Counted from the first letter of the stretch, positions 46,819-57,380 are shown. The stretch: DNA of 64,000 nucleotides from Batillaria attramentaria (GCA_018292915.2 JACVVK020000052.1:1826001-1890000); one strand, 5' to 3'. Notes: generated by a model from the letters alone, not told the origin. Numbers and translations are program-made.

Positions 46819-47150
46819 GAGTTAATGAAGACGGCGGAGAGTGCTACAATGATTTCAAAGGTTTGGCGACGATAGCTCTTAGGCAAAGCTACATTCGTGA
46901 CGGGACACGCTCTCAGCCATCTTCATTAACCGCCCTTGACCACGGCTACACAAAACAGCTATAACACGAGTGCAGCCAGTAAAGTACCGCAGGTATTCGT
47001 GTCTCTAGCTGAGCGATATCGTCGTGATTATGTGTAAATGGAACTAGCACCGGAAACACTGACTCTCCGCCATCGTGACTACCCCCCGTAACCACGACCA
47101 TACAAAACAGCGATAACATCAGTGCACCCCATAAAGAGTGGCACGTACCC
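46819..47150 (+). repeat. Inverted and direct repeats around AGCACCGGAAACACT
   Basis: TTAATGAAGACGGCGGAGAG (46822) is inverted at about 46911-46932. CCACGGCTACACAAAACAGC (46940) and CCACGACCATACAAAACAGC (47092) are direct repeats about 155 bp apart. The word AGCACCGGAAACACT at 47046 recurs elsewhere. Confidence 0.6.
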
Positions 47151-47159
47151 GTCATCCAA

Positions 47160-47850
47160 ACAGCTCCGCGACCGGAACAGCAGCAGCAAAACCGTCACTA
47201 CAGGCAGCCCATAAATCTCCCGCCTGTCACCCAACCTTTTTGATCAGGCGACGCGCGGCTTAGAAATCATAGGCAGGAAACCATCAGCCGACGTTTTAAT
47301 TGAGATAAACAATATTTTGCAACACTGGAAGGCTCTTGGGGCTTTGGAGATGAAAGAACGCTTGCCTGGTTTTCGGTTTGCGCCGCGGCCCTGCCGGCCA
47401 CCGCGCCGCTACCACTGACTGAAACTGAAAAGGGTTTCAGTTTCACAACCTGGTAAACTGGTTTTGATGAAATGTTCGTTTATCTTCATCGCGTGACGTG
47501 AAAAGATGTATGCAGCTCTCCGGGTTGAAAGAGACGGCAGAATTGCTTTTCCCTTGTGTTCTGGCAAGCCGTTAAATTGCTTGTGTTCAGTGAACTCGCG
47601 GGCTTGTCACTCATCTAGATAGTTTGAAAACCTGTAATCTGATACAAGGTCTATTTGTAATTTGCACGGCAACCTCCGCCTGTCTGCGCGTAACTTATGT
47701 TCTCGTGAAACGACCCCCTGTAAAAGGGGCTGAAAGTATATCTGCAGTGGAAACTATTTGCGGCAAAGACTCAAGTCAGCGAACGCAAAGAAACTGCTCC
47801 TACATGCACGTCACTAGTCACGATGACAAATTTGAAAAAGGCGATTGCAC
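47160..47850. other. Repeat-poor block, candidate regulatory sequence
   Basis: ACGTTTTAATTGAGATAAAC runs into AATATTTTGC at 47292-47322, a homeodomain-like plus forkhead-like cluster. GTTTCAGTTTCACAACC is the inverse of ACTGAAACTGAAAAGGG nearby. Confidence 0.35.
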
Positions 47851-47856
47851 AACTCG

Positions 47857-47930
47857 ACCGTCATTCTGTAAATGGGGGTAAGCGCTGTGGATTCTGTATG
47901 CACCCTGACCCTTTTAGCATTTGACGTTAG
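47857..47930. mobile_element. Palindromic mini-repeat P
   Basis: ACCGTCATTCTGTAAATGGG and GGTAAGCGCTGTGGATT oppose CACCCTGACCCTTTTAGC and TTTGACGTTAG. Confidence 0.7.
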
Positions 47931-48157
47931 AACTAATCCCGGCTGTGGGAATTTCCTAAACAGAACAACATCACGAAGTAAGATGCTGTCATGGTTAATT
48001 TAAGCTGTGTGTGGGAAGGGTGTTTTCTTTGTCCCGGCGCCGTGACTGACATCTTATCATAATGAGGTACAGGCCTGAATGGTAATCAGCGCGCGTCAAC
48101 AAGCTTTTGATCTCCGCTCTCATGACTTGACTTTACCAGCTGACACCTCCCGTCACT

Positions 48158-48332
48158 AGCGGATAGCCGAATGGTAGAGCACTGGATTCTCAATGCTCGC
48201 CGAGTCGTGAGTTCGAGTCCCGGCTGGGGCCAAATATTAGTTCTGGCCTTTTTCTCGTTGCCCCGTCATTGATATCATCCTTACGTGGTGGAAAAGGGCG
48301 TTAAACCCCCAAACACCCCACCCACACCTTAT
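48158..48332 (+). mobile_element. SINE family A, full length
   Basis: A box in GCCGAATGGTAGAGCACTGG, B box GAGTTCGAGTCCCGG, tail GGGCGTTAAACCCCC and CACCCCACCC end. It stands directly before the LINE target duplication, with no shared flank, so the two insertions are independent. Confidence 0.9.
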
Positions 48333-48365
48333 TTGCGAACGCCCACTGTTTCATCATCGGCTGCT

Positions 48366-48444
48366 GGGACAGGCTACCTCCAATCCGGTAGTGGGGCGAC
48401 CATCCCCAACCCAGCGGGTCCCCGGGTGGCGGATAGGGGGATGG
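48366..48444 (+). promoter_or_regulatory. Structured LINE 5' end; possible HDV-like self-cleaving fold
   Basis: Pairings visible by eye: GGGAC (48366-48370) with GTCCC (48418-48422); CTACC (48374-48378) with GGTAG (48387-48391); CCATCCCC (48400-48407) with GGGGATGG (48437-48444); CCC (48410-48412) with GGG (48416-48418). The first and third pairings interleave like P1 and P2 of the HDV double pseudoknot, with the small hairpin as P3 and the CTACC hairpin in J1/2. The 5' G would sit at the element boundary. HDV-like ribozymes are established at the 5' ends of R2, some RTE elements and trypanosome L1Tc. P1 is short and P4 is not obvious, so this is tentative. Confidence 0.35.
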
Positions 48445-48692
48445 CCCTTAGATATAAGGGTTAACTGCGAAATAAGTCAGGCTTGCCCGGTCGAATAAGC
48501 AGTCCTGGACCAACTGGCTCTAGCCTCAGGGTGGGACCCCTGGTTAAAAAATCCCCCCTGTGCTCTCAGGGTAGGACGTATGGGCCAAGAGATAAGGGTG
48601 GGGTAACCCCGAAAGAAACCCAGGAGGCTGAAGTCGGCAGCACTGAGCGAAAAGCGCCTCCTAACAGATCACGGTGCTACGCAACACGCTAC

Positions 48693-51600
48693 ATGATCAC
48701 ACTGGCAAATCGAGAAGACCGATGTGGCGCTCGCCCTGTGAAGTCCCGCCAGGCAGGTGCAGCGCCGGGCTCCGCGCCTCAAAGGAGCCCACCCCCAGCG
48801 ACTGGCGGTCCCTCCAGACCGTTCTGTGGAGCCAGGGGACGGCGAGGAAGGGCTACTGGCCACAAATCGCAGCAGCACAAGCCGCTAACGGTCATGCACT
48901 GGAACGCAGAAGGTGTCTCCAACAAGAAGGCAGAGCTAGAGCAAGTACTGCACAGCAGAGACATCAGTGTCTGCTGCATCCAGGAAACTCACCTGCAGAA
49001 AGACAAGACCTTCAAAGTTCGAGGCTACCAGTGCTTCAGAGCAGATCGACAAGACAGACGCAAAGGCGGCGTGCTTACCCTCGTGCGGAACAACATCAAC
49101 GCATGCGAGGAAAAGGTCCACCTGGACGGACCTGAGTACCAGGAACTCAAGATCAAGACAAAGAGATCAGAGCTGAACCTTGTCAACTACTACTGCCCCA
49201 ACGACAGACCACTCTCACTCTACACTGTTGGAGTACCAGAGAGCCGATTCCTCATGGTAGGCGACTTCAACAGTCACTCTCAGAGCTGGGGGTACGCACA
49301 GGCAGATCGAAGGGGAGAAGAAGTGGAAGACTGGCAAGACGATCACGGCCTGATCCTTATCAACGACCCGCACGACCCTCCTACCTTCTATTCTCGACGA
49401 TGGCACAACACCACCACTCCGGATCTGGCCTTCTGCACAGAAGATATCCACAGGGGTACCAGCAGAGAGATCGGAGAGCAACTCGGTGGAAGCGACCACA
49501 AGCCCGTCTACCTGAATATCAGTGCTGAGACAGTCGCTACAGACCATCCCAACCCACGTTGGAACTACAAGAAAGCCAACTGGGGGACGTTTGCTCACCG
49601 GACGAACGCTCTTACCAAGGATATCCAGGTCCATGGAAGAGACGTGAACAACGTGGTGAAGGAGTTTAACAGCAGCCTGCTACAAGCCGCCAAGGAGTGC
49701 ATTCCAAGAGGAGCAAGAAAGGACTACAAGCCCTACTGGTCAGACCAGCTGCAAACCCTCCAGGACGACCTAAACGAGGCAAGAACCAGAGCTGAGGAGC
49801 AGCCATCCCAGGAGAACCATGAAAGACTCCAACAGGCCAAGGCAAAGTTCCTACGAACCAAGCTAGAAGCCACGCGAAGAAGCTGGCGGGAGAAGACCGC
49901 CGCCCTCAACATGGAGAAGGACGGGACAAAGCTGTGGAAGTTAACTAAGCAGCTGAATGACGAAGACAGCAGAGGACAGAAGATAACACTTGAAGAGGAT
50001 GGTCAACTGCTGACAGGGAAACAGACTGCTGACCACTTCGCCAGAGCCTACGAGAAGGAAAGCGACATCCAAGTGTCACCCCTCAAGCTACGTGAGGCGC
50101 GAAGGGAGCAGAGAGATAGAGCCACTCAGCTCACACCACATGACCCCATGAAGGTTCCCATCACCCTCCAGGAGCTGCGCGCAGCACTCAGACGCTTGAA
50201 GAAGAAGAAGTCACCTGGGCCGGACAACATCTCAAACGAGATGCTACTCCATCTAGGAAACACTGCAACTCTCAAGCTTCTGGACATCTTCAATCTCAGT
50301 TGGGAGGAGGGCAGGGTGCCACAGATATGGAGGGAAGCCATCATGATCCCTGTCTACAAGAAAGGGAAAGACAGGAAGAAAGCCTCCAGCTACCGCCCTA
50401 TCAGCCTTACCAGCTGTGTCGTGAAGACGATGGAGAGGATAGTGAACTCGAGACTCATGTGGTACCTGGAAACGGAACACATCCTGTCCGAAGAGCAAGC
50501 AGGCTTCAGGCAGTTCCGATGCACCGAAGACCAGGCAACCTACCTCTCCCAGGAAATCGAGGACGCCTTCCAAGATCAGAAAGTCCTCTTTGCCACCTGG
50601 ATAGACCTGCAGAAAGCGTTTGACAAGGTCTGGACAGACGGGCTACTTGTCAAGCTCCAAAGAAGCGGGATCGCCAGCAAGATGCTACGATGGGTCACCT
50701 CCTACCTCGACAATCGTAGAGCAAGAGTTCTTGTTGACAACCAGAAGAGCAGGAAGTTCCTGATACGCCACGGTGTCCCTCAAGGGGGGGTGGTCTCACC
50801 GACACTTTTCCTCATCTTCATTGATGACCTGCTGGCAGAACTACCAAAAGGCATCAAGGCAGCTCTGTACGCCGATGACCTGGTCATGTGGTGCGTGGAG
50901 GAACACGCGACAACAGCCACATACAGGATGCAGCAGGCAGCAGACAAGCTAGCAGCATGGGCCGATACCTGGTGCGTCAGCATCAACAAGGAAAAGTCGT
51001 CAACCACCCTTTTCACCCTGTCCCCCAAGCAGAAGGCAGGCAGCATCAGGATTGGAGACACAAGCTTGAAGACTGACAACGAACCAACCTACCTGGGCGT
51101 GACGTTCGACAAACGGCAAACCTGGAAGCCTCACACCCAGAAAGCAGAGGCCAAAGCGAAGCGCAAGCTGGCCATCCTACGCAAGCTAGCTGGCACATCA
51201 TGGGGGGCCAATGAAAGGATCCTCAAGTCCGTCTACGAGGGAGCTGTCCGGCCCCTATTGGAGTATGGCTGCACCGCCTGGTCCACAACAGCCAAGACAA
51301 ACCAGCAAGCCCTCGACAGAGTGCAGAACCAGGCGCTGAGGCTGATCACCGGAGCGATGCGGACTACTCCAATTCAGGCCATGGAGAGAACCACTGGTAT
51401 CCAGCCTCTCGATGAACGTCGCCAAACCAAGATTCTGCTTCAAGCAGAGAAGTTTCGCTGTCAGGACAAGCATCCCATGAAGCAGAGAGTGGAGGGGCTG
51501 ACCAAAAACCGCATCAAGCGAAGCAGCTTTGTCCACCAATCCAAGAAGCTTGCCCGAGCCTACACCAGTCACCTCCCAACCAAGACTTTGGCCCCGACAC

Positions 51601-52514
51601 TACACCGGTCTAAGCCCTGGGAATCTAACGACAACCTGAAGCTCTCCATCAGTACATCAGTCCCTCATGTCACCTCAGGAGACACCCAAAGCGAGTCGGT
51701 CAAGTGCGCCCTCACCAAAGCACTGATAGACGAGAAGTACCCTGGGGAGGCATGGGTCCAGGTGTACACCGACGGATCGGCCACACAAGCCGTGTCCAAT
51801 GGAGGAGCCGGAGTGTTTATCCGCTACCCAGACGGTCAGACTGAGTCGGTGGCCATCCCAACCGGAAAGCACTGCAGCAACTACAGTGCAGAAGCGAAGG
51901 CACTCCAGGCAGGAGCCTCTGTCATCCAGACGGCAGGCAGCGAGTACCACCAGATCGTGTTCCTGACAGACGCCCGCTCCGTCCTGGAAGCACTGTCTAA
52001 CAACAAGGAACAGGAACTGATGGACACCCTGCTGGCAGTCAGTGCAGGCAGAAGGGTGGTGCTACAGTGGGTGCCTGCACACTGCGGAGTCCCTGGAAAC
52101 GAAGCTGCCGACCAGCTAGCCAAGAAGGGAGCCAGCGAGAGCCAACCAGACACGGACTTGACGTACGGGGAAAAACGTACCCTCATCAAGTCAGCCCGCA
52201 AACCAGTAACACCGAAGGATGACTACCACTGCCTCACCAGACAAGAGCAAGTCATCCTTCTACGGCTCAGAACCGGACACAACCGCCTCAATGCACATAT
52301 GCACCGGAAGCTCGGACTGGCCCCCAATGCAGAGTGCAGTTGCGGCACCGGTGACCAAACGACAGAGCATGTCCTCCAGCAGTGCCCCAAGCTCCAGGAG
52401 CTGCGTACAGCAGTGTGGCCAGAACAGACCACTCTGCACTCAAAGCTGTACGGCAGCCTGCAGGATCTTCAGAAAACGGCCCACTTCATCGAGACAACCG
52501 GCCTGCCAATGTGA
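48693..52514 (+). CDS. LINE polyprotein: AP endonuclease, reverse transcriptase, RNase H, zinc motif
   Basis: The protein nicks target DNA and reverse-transcribes the element RNA there. I start at the first ATG (1273 aa). The frame is open from 48465, with a TTG at 48483 that would add 70 residues; residue numbers here use that longer 1343-aa frame. The endonuclease spans about 135-348, with N141, E168, GDFNSH at 260-265 and SDH at 337-339. The reverse transcriptase spans about 545-830, with SPGPD at 577, DLQKAFD at 708, GVPQGG at 764 and the catalytic YADD at 796-799. RNase H spans about 1090-1218, with D1097, E1137, D1163, H1200 and D1210, so all catalytic acids are present. A C-terminal C-x-C-x8-H-x4-C motif (C1285, C1287, H1296, C1301) is like that of Jockey/I elements. 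No frameshift or internal stop is seen, so it could encode an active enzyme. No gag-type zinc knuckles are present. Confidence 0.92.
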   Translation: MITLANREDRCGARPVKSRQAGAAPGSAPQRSPPPATGGPSRPFCGARGRRGRATGHKSQQHKPLTVMHWNAEGVSNKKAELEQVLHSRDISVCCIQETHLQKDKTFKVRGYQCFRADRQDRRKGGVLTLVRNNINACEEKVHLDGPEYQELKIKTKRSELNLVNYYCPNDRPLSLYTVGVPESRFLMVGDFNSHSQSWGYAQADRRGEEVEDWQDDHGLILINDPHDPPTFYSRRWHNTTTPDLAFCTEDIHRGTSREIGEQLGGSDHKPVYLNISAETVATDHPNPRWNYKKANWGTFAHRTNALTKDIQVHGRDVNNVVKEFNSSLLQAAKECIPRGARKDYKPYWSDQLQTLQDDLNEARTRAEEQPSQENHERLQQAKAKFLRTKLEATRRSWREKTAALNMEKDGTKLWKLTKQLNDEDSRGQKITLEEDGQLLTGKQTADHFARAYEKESDIQVSPLKLREARREQRDRATQLTPHDPMKVPITLQELRAALRRLKKKKSPGPDNISNEMLLHLGNTATLKLLDIFNLSWEEGRVPQIWREAIMIPVYKKGKDRKKASSYRPISLTSCVVKTMERIVNSRLMWYLETEHILSEEQAGFRQFRCTEDQATYLSQEIEDAFQDQKVLFATWIDLQKAFDKVWTDGLLVKLQRSGIASKMLRWVTSYLDNRRARVLVDNQKSRKFLIRHGVPQGGVVSPTLFLIFIDDLLAELPKGIKAALYADDLVMWCVEEHATTATYRMQQAADKLAAWADTWCVSINKEKSSTTLFTLSPKQKAGSIRIGDTSLKTDNEPTYLGVTFDKRQTWKPHTQKAEAKAKRKLAILRKLAGTSWGANERILKSVYEGAVRPLLEYGCTAWSTTAKTNQQALDRVQNQALRLITGAMRTTPIQAMERTTGIQPLDERRQTKILLQAEKFRCQDKHPMKQRVEGLTKNRIKRSSFVHQSKKLARAYTSHLPTKTLAPTLHRSKPWESNDNLKLSISTSVPHVTSGDTQSESVKCALTKALIDEKYPGEAWVQVYTDGSATQAVSNGGAGVFIRYPDGQTESVAIPTGKHCSNYSAEAKALQAGASVIQTAGSEYHQIVFLTDARSVLEALSNNKEQELMDTLLAVSAGRRVVLQWVPAHCGVPGNEAADQLAKKGASESQPDTDLTYGEKRTLIKSARKPVTPKDDYHCLTRQEQVILLRLRTGHNRLNAHMHRKLGLAPNAECSCGTGDQTTEHVLQQCPKLQELRTAVWPEQTTLHSKLYGSLQDLQKTAHFIETTGLPM

Positions 52515-52686
52515 CCCCAGCGACCGCAAAGAAGAAGAAGATCATCGGCTGCGCACTGGATTGACTCATTTTGCTAAAGTGACAGACGTTCCGAAGTTCG
52601 TATACACCTACTCCCTCTTCCGTCTTTGTCGGTTCAGCCAGACACATAGTATGTTATGAAAGGTATATATACATGATTGTTCTAGT

Positions 52687-52760
52687 TTATAATAATAAGC
52701 ACATTGATGTAGGCGCTTTATCCCAGATATTTGGCTCAAAGCGCCGCGAGCTAAACCCAA
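52687..52760 (+). repeat. AATAATAAT-type repeat, short copy
   Basis: TATAATAATAAGCACATTG, GGCGCTTTATCCCAGATATT and AAAGCGCCGCGAG resemble the 20.5-kb copy only in layout. The inverted GGCGCTTT/AAAGCGCC pair is clear. Confidence 0.4.
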
Positions 52761-53520
52761 CACACACGCTCACGTGAATCACACGCATTCTCTCACACAC
52801 TGGACATGAACATATTACAATCACGTGGTGCGAAGGGCCAGCTCAATAATTTAAGTTTCGGAAGTTTAGAATTGCATTTATTTTTGAATTTTGTGGGCTG
52901 AACATTTCCAAAGCAGAGGGGGAGCAAGCCGGAGTACCAGAAGAGAACCCCTGACGGTCGGCCCGAATGTTCATGTGAGTAGCACTAGAACAGACCAGAG
53001 CCCCTTTACCCCAACAGAACGTTCATTCAGCCAACACACCCTAGCAAGAGCATGCGAACGTTGGCCGCAAGACGAAGCATGAAGAGAGAGAGCCCCTGGC
53101 GCTGGCAAAAGCAAAGAAGAGGGGGGTTGCGCAGCAAAGGTATGGAACCAGCCTGCTGAGCAGATGTGATAACTCCAGGTCCCGCGATCTGTCAATCAAG
53201 TCTGGCCTGACCCCCTGGGCCCTGAGAGTTTGGTTTGAATTACCGCGTTTCCACCGCTCGACCCCGCCGCAAGGGCTATCGCTTGAAACCAACAGGGCCC
53301 GCCAAATCAGGCGGGCGCCTGCCGCCTTTGATGACAGCCCAACTTGATGCTTTTGTCAAAACACACATCACGGGTTTGTTTAACAGACAAGCAAGGGTGT
53401 ATTCAAGCTAAGCTCTCCCACCTCTGCCTCCGCCCCGGCCCTTTCCGATACGTCTTTCTGATCAAATGTTTGTTTTGTAATACTGCAAGCTTGGCCCACT
53501 CTAGACCTCCTACAAGGAAG
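52761..53520. other. Unique sequence, nothing recognised
   Basis: 53180-53350 is GC-rich and complex (TGTCAATCAAGTCTGGCC, GCCGCCTTTGATGACAGC). No coding or repeat is found. Confidence 0.35.
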
Positions 53521-53522
53521 CC

Positions 53523-53599
53523 TACCGTTGCATAGAAAAAGGACCTATGCCCCCCAATCAAATCCATGTTACTTAAGCCAGTTTTCCAGACAACGGTAG
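53523..53599. mobile_element. Palindromic mini-repeat P, best-preserved ends
   Basis: TACCGTTGCATAGAAAAAGG at the left and the reverse complement of the right end, TACCGTTGTCTGGAAAACTG, pair across nearly the whole 77-bp unit. TA stands at both extremities, as expected for a TA target duplication of a Tc1/mariner-like MITE. The unit has no room for a gene. The loop region contains CAAATCCATG. Confidence 0.75.
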
Positions 53600-54009
53600 A
53601 AGTGTGTACCATGTACGTGTTCATGGTAGAGAATTTTTTTTTTTTAAGGCTTCAGGGAGGATAGGATGTTACATGTGTACTCAGCAACTGTGGTAGTACT
53701 AATGAGGCAACGCAGCGCGCGTTTCTGGAGAATTACTCCGAATTTCACCGTTCATTACCCGCAGCCCTGCTGCTCTCCATCGCCCGCCGTCAGAAACCCG
53801 TTGTGGAAACATGGGGGTCGGACCCGAGTTTGCTTTTGAGGGTCGCAAGGGGCCGGCAGAGCCTCCCACAAGGGGGAGTAAGCCACGGTGCGAAAGACAA
53901 CCCATCTGGAACCTGCCCACAAGGAGCGATATTCAGTGCAAGATTCTTACGTCAGAAATCCTTTGCCGCTTGCCACTGACATTTGTGTCTCACCACACCC
54001 ACGCCGCCC

Positions 54010-54090
54010 GTAGTGGAGAAAGATGTGGTTGGTTGGTCATGTATTTGTGAGTTTATCGCCGTTTTCCTCTATATACCGGTGATATTAACA
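54010..54090 (-). mobile_element. SINE 3' fragment, weak
   Basis: GGTTGGTTGG, GAGTTTATCGCC and TATACCGGTGATATTAAC keep the order of the family A tail and body on the minus strand with many changes. No head is seen. Confidence 0.45.
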
Positions 54091-54198
54091 GAGAGCGTGT
54101 ATACTTGTAAAAAAGAAGCCAAAAGTAAAAAAAAAACAAAACAACAACAACAACAAACAAACATAAAAATAAAAATAAAATCTCAGCAAATTGATCAA

Positions 54199-54201
<3 letters not shown>

Positions 54202-54231
<30 letters not shown>
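54202..54231 (+). repeat. (GA)n microsatellite
   Basis: About 14 units just before the higher-order satellite. Confidence 0.9.
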
Positions 54232-54351
54232 CTGAATTAGTTTCTCAGGCTGTTAGGCCCATGCAAAACTTGGCGGGTATGGATATACATGTATACAGCA
54301 AGAGTCGCATAATACTTACAGTTACAGTGACGTATGCACACATATATCAGC

Positions 54352-54355
<4 letters not shown>

Positions 54356-54410
<55 letters not shown>

Positions 54411-54517
54411 GATGATGATGATGATGATGAAACTTTTTTAAATTCAGGATAGAGCATTTAGATCTAGGCATTGCTGCCTGTCTTAGAAGCTCTCCTGCTA
54501 TTAGAGAGAGAGAGAGA

Positions 54518-54561
<44 letters not shown>

Positions 54562-54651
54562 GATGATGATGATGATGAAACTTTTTTTAAAATTCAGGAT
54601 AGAGCATTTAGATCTAGGCATTGCTGCCTGTCTTAGAAGCTCTCCTGCTAT

Positions 54652-54705
<54 letters not shown>

Positions 54706-54806
54706 GATGATGATGATGAAACTTTTTTTAAAATTCAGGATAGAGCATTTAGATCTAGGCATTGCTGCCTGTCTTAGAAGCTCTCCTGCTATTAGAGAGA
54801 GAGAGA

Positions 54807-54846
<40 letters not shown>

Positions 54847-54936
54847 GATGATGATGATGATGAAACTTTTTTTAAAATTCAGGATAGAGCATTTAGATCT
54901 AGGCATTGCTGCCTGTCTTAGAAGCTCTCCTGCTAT

Positions 54937-55016
<80 letters not shown>
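54356..55016 (+). repeat. Higher-order satellite: four units of about 145 bp
   Basis: Each unit has (GA)n, (GAT)6-8, then GAAACTTTTTTTAAAATTC, AGGATAGAGCATTTAGATCT and CTGTCTTAGAAGCTCTCCTG. Units start near 54405, 54557, 54700 and 54841. The non-simple parts are almost identical, so amplification is recent. The frame stays open across units in two directions, but only because of the repetition. Confidence 0.92.
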
Positions 55017-55019
55017 ACT

Positions 55020-55289
55020 ACTCATTTAAAAAAAAAAAAGCTCGAAATGGAATCAAGTTTGAGTGACTAAACTGACGAGCAGCAAACTAAGGTCAAGCTA
55101 AGTTCCACCCATCATCATTTTGTCTGAGCAGGATCCTTCAGCACAAGCACTCTGGCTGGCACGTCGTTTCTTGCCTGGGAACCTAGACTTTTGCCCCAAC
55201 CCGGGTCGTGGGCAGACCTCACAGTTCAGGGCAAGCAGCTGGATCACCTCACTCACTCGCTTGCCAAGGGCGGCTTGGTAGGCCAGGGC

Positions 55290-55326
<37 letters not shown>

Positions 55327-55560
55327 GCAGCGGAAGCAAGGAGGCTACTGGCTGTGGAACTTTCAGTTCTCTGACAGCATGTGGAGTGTGTTTGCATGGC
55401 CTGCTGTGTAATTGATCTTTGCACAGTCAGTAAAGTTTACCAGTGTGCCAGTACTACTTGGTGATGTCAAGAACTATCTATAGGATGACAGTTCTAGCTA
55501 GGATCCTTAATTAATATTCGCTACGCTATAAAGGAAGCAGTGTCCTAGGTTCCGAGGACT
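55020..55560. other. Unique sequence between two satellites
   Basis: Only a (TC)n is present. No gene is recognised. Confidence 0.4.
55293..55323 (+). repeat. (TC)n microsatellite
   Basis: About 15 units. Confidence 0.9.
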
Positions 55561-55639
55561 TGCCTAGATGCCGAAACACGTCGAACAATGCAAGATCCAA
55601 ACAGAAGAAGAAACAGAAGAAACAAAGGATTTTTTTTCG

Positions 55640-56132
<493 letters not shown>

Positions 56133-56640
56133 GTATGTGTATGTTAAAAATCTCCCCCCTCGACAGACAAGAGGAAAAAGTCGGTTCTGCAAATCCAGAT
56201 AATGTTTCCTTGCACTTTTCCTCCTTTTTCTTGACAACTTCAGCACTTGAAGCCCATGGCAGGTAAACAGATGAGCAGGATTAAAACAAGCTTCCTCATA
56301 ACACCCTTCTGTTTCAGACAGACAGTTTCAAAACATACGGCAGAGGGCTCATAGCCAAGAGTCTACTTGCTGAAGGATTTTGCCGACAAGCGGCACAACA
56401 TTCTCCTCTCGTTTGAAAGCTGCTTTTGACGCTACATAGTTACATACGTCGCGTGTTTCTCAGTAATGCGTGTCTGACAGCTGCCGAAAAAAGAACATGA
56501 CGAAGAAAAGGAAAGAAAATGTGACATAACAGCTGATGTAATTATGTGTTTTGTACTGATTTCTGTTGGTTTACAAGCAGAACGCAAACACTTGTGGCTT
56601 TTTCTTTAATAATCGTTGTTCTCTTGACAATGCAAACTAT

Positions 56641-56815
56641 TAGCTGTTGGGAGTCGGAATAACCGCGCGGGTGGAGTCACAGTACTGAACTTTCAATGTT
56701 CGGGTGGAGAGTTCAAATCTCAGCTGGAAGTGGAAACCAAAAATTTGTGCTAGCTTCTTCCTCGTTGCCCTGTCTTGGATATCACCCTTACTGGTGGAAG
56801 AGGACGTTAAACTAA
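56641..56815 (+). mobile_element. SINE family A relative, diverged
   Basis: The B box is decayed (GAGTTCAAATCTCAG). The body words TTTGTGCTAGC and GATATCACCC and the tail GAGGACGTTAAAC are clear. The tail runs into (GCAA)n-like repeats. Confidence 0.75.
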
Positions 56816-56935
56816 CCTGCAAGCAAGCGAGCAACCAAACCCGCAACCAACCAACTAGTTGCTGTCTCCTGTCCTGTTCCAATTGTTGCTGAAGTGCCTT
56901 TTCTAAAGCGGCTGGCCATGATCGGATAGTCAAGT

Positions 56936-57125
56936 TGGGTTTAATGTCCCACGTCATTCACAAGATATGATTGGAGACGACTCTAATGGGCAGGTTATAG
57001 GGGTAAAGGATAGCTGGACACTATATATTCAATCCAGTCAGACTACCAGGATGGTGACATTGATGTATCCTGTGCCATCCTTAGTAATACCTAGACTGAA
57101 CCGAAAAGAGGTGCCCGGTCCCACA
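56936..57125 (-). mobile_element. SINE family C, headless copy
   Basis: GGGTTTAATGTCCCACGTC, GGGCAGGTTATAGGGG and ATTCAATCCAGTCAGACT recur in the same order and spacing as in 12207-12400. The tRNA-like head is lost. It lies about 120 bp after another SINE (56641). Confidence 0.8.
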
Positions 57126-57199
57126 AGTTGAAAGCTGGGTGTTGAAAAAAATCCTGAGCTTATCCCAGTCCTTATTCATGTGGATCCGACGCCTTCCAT

Positions 57200-57380
57200 G
57201 TAGTATTGTCTAGCTGACAGATCTCTTTCTCTGTACTTTTCAGTGTTTTATGCCCGAAGTTGCGTGCATACTTGCTTTTTTATATTTTTAAGACATTCAT
57301 GATCGTTCAAGGCGTTTCGGCCGTATTCATAGCTATTTACCCAAAGGTCCAGCCTCATCAGGGATCCAACCTATTTACTT
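57200..57380 (-). mobile_element. Possible Penelope-like element end with hammerhead core words
   Basis: On the minus strand CTGATGA (plus 57355-57361) and GAAAC (57314-57318) are separated by a segment whose ends, GGCTG and CGGCC, pair over 5 bp as stem II. Stems I and III are not convincing. The flanking sequence resembles no other repeat in the window. Confidence 0.4.

Larger units (their letters stand above)
48365..52540 (+). mobile_element. Full-length non-LTR retrotransposon (LINE), I-superfamily type
   Basis: This is a complete-looking LINE of about 4.18 kb. It is bounded by a perfect 12-bp direct repeat, ATCATCGGCTGC, at 48353-48364 and 52541-52552, which I read as the target-site duplication. 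The 5' part is GC-rich and foldable. A single long open frame follows, then a very short 3' UTR of 26 bases ending in a (GAA)n tail. No separate gag-like ORF1 is present upstream, unlike the two-ORF Nimbus/I elements known from snails. The order endonuclease, reverse transcriptase, RNase H is that of the I superfamily (I, Ingi, Nimb and relatives); the exact clade needs a tree. The intact frame and unmutated target duplication suggest recent insertion. The element lies 30 bp downstream of a SINE (48158-48332). Confidence 0.93.

Noticed and set aside
54356..55016. CRISPR-like regular repeats
   Set aside because: Spacing is made of simple (GA)n/(GAT)n, and the context is eukaryotic.
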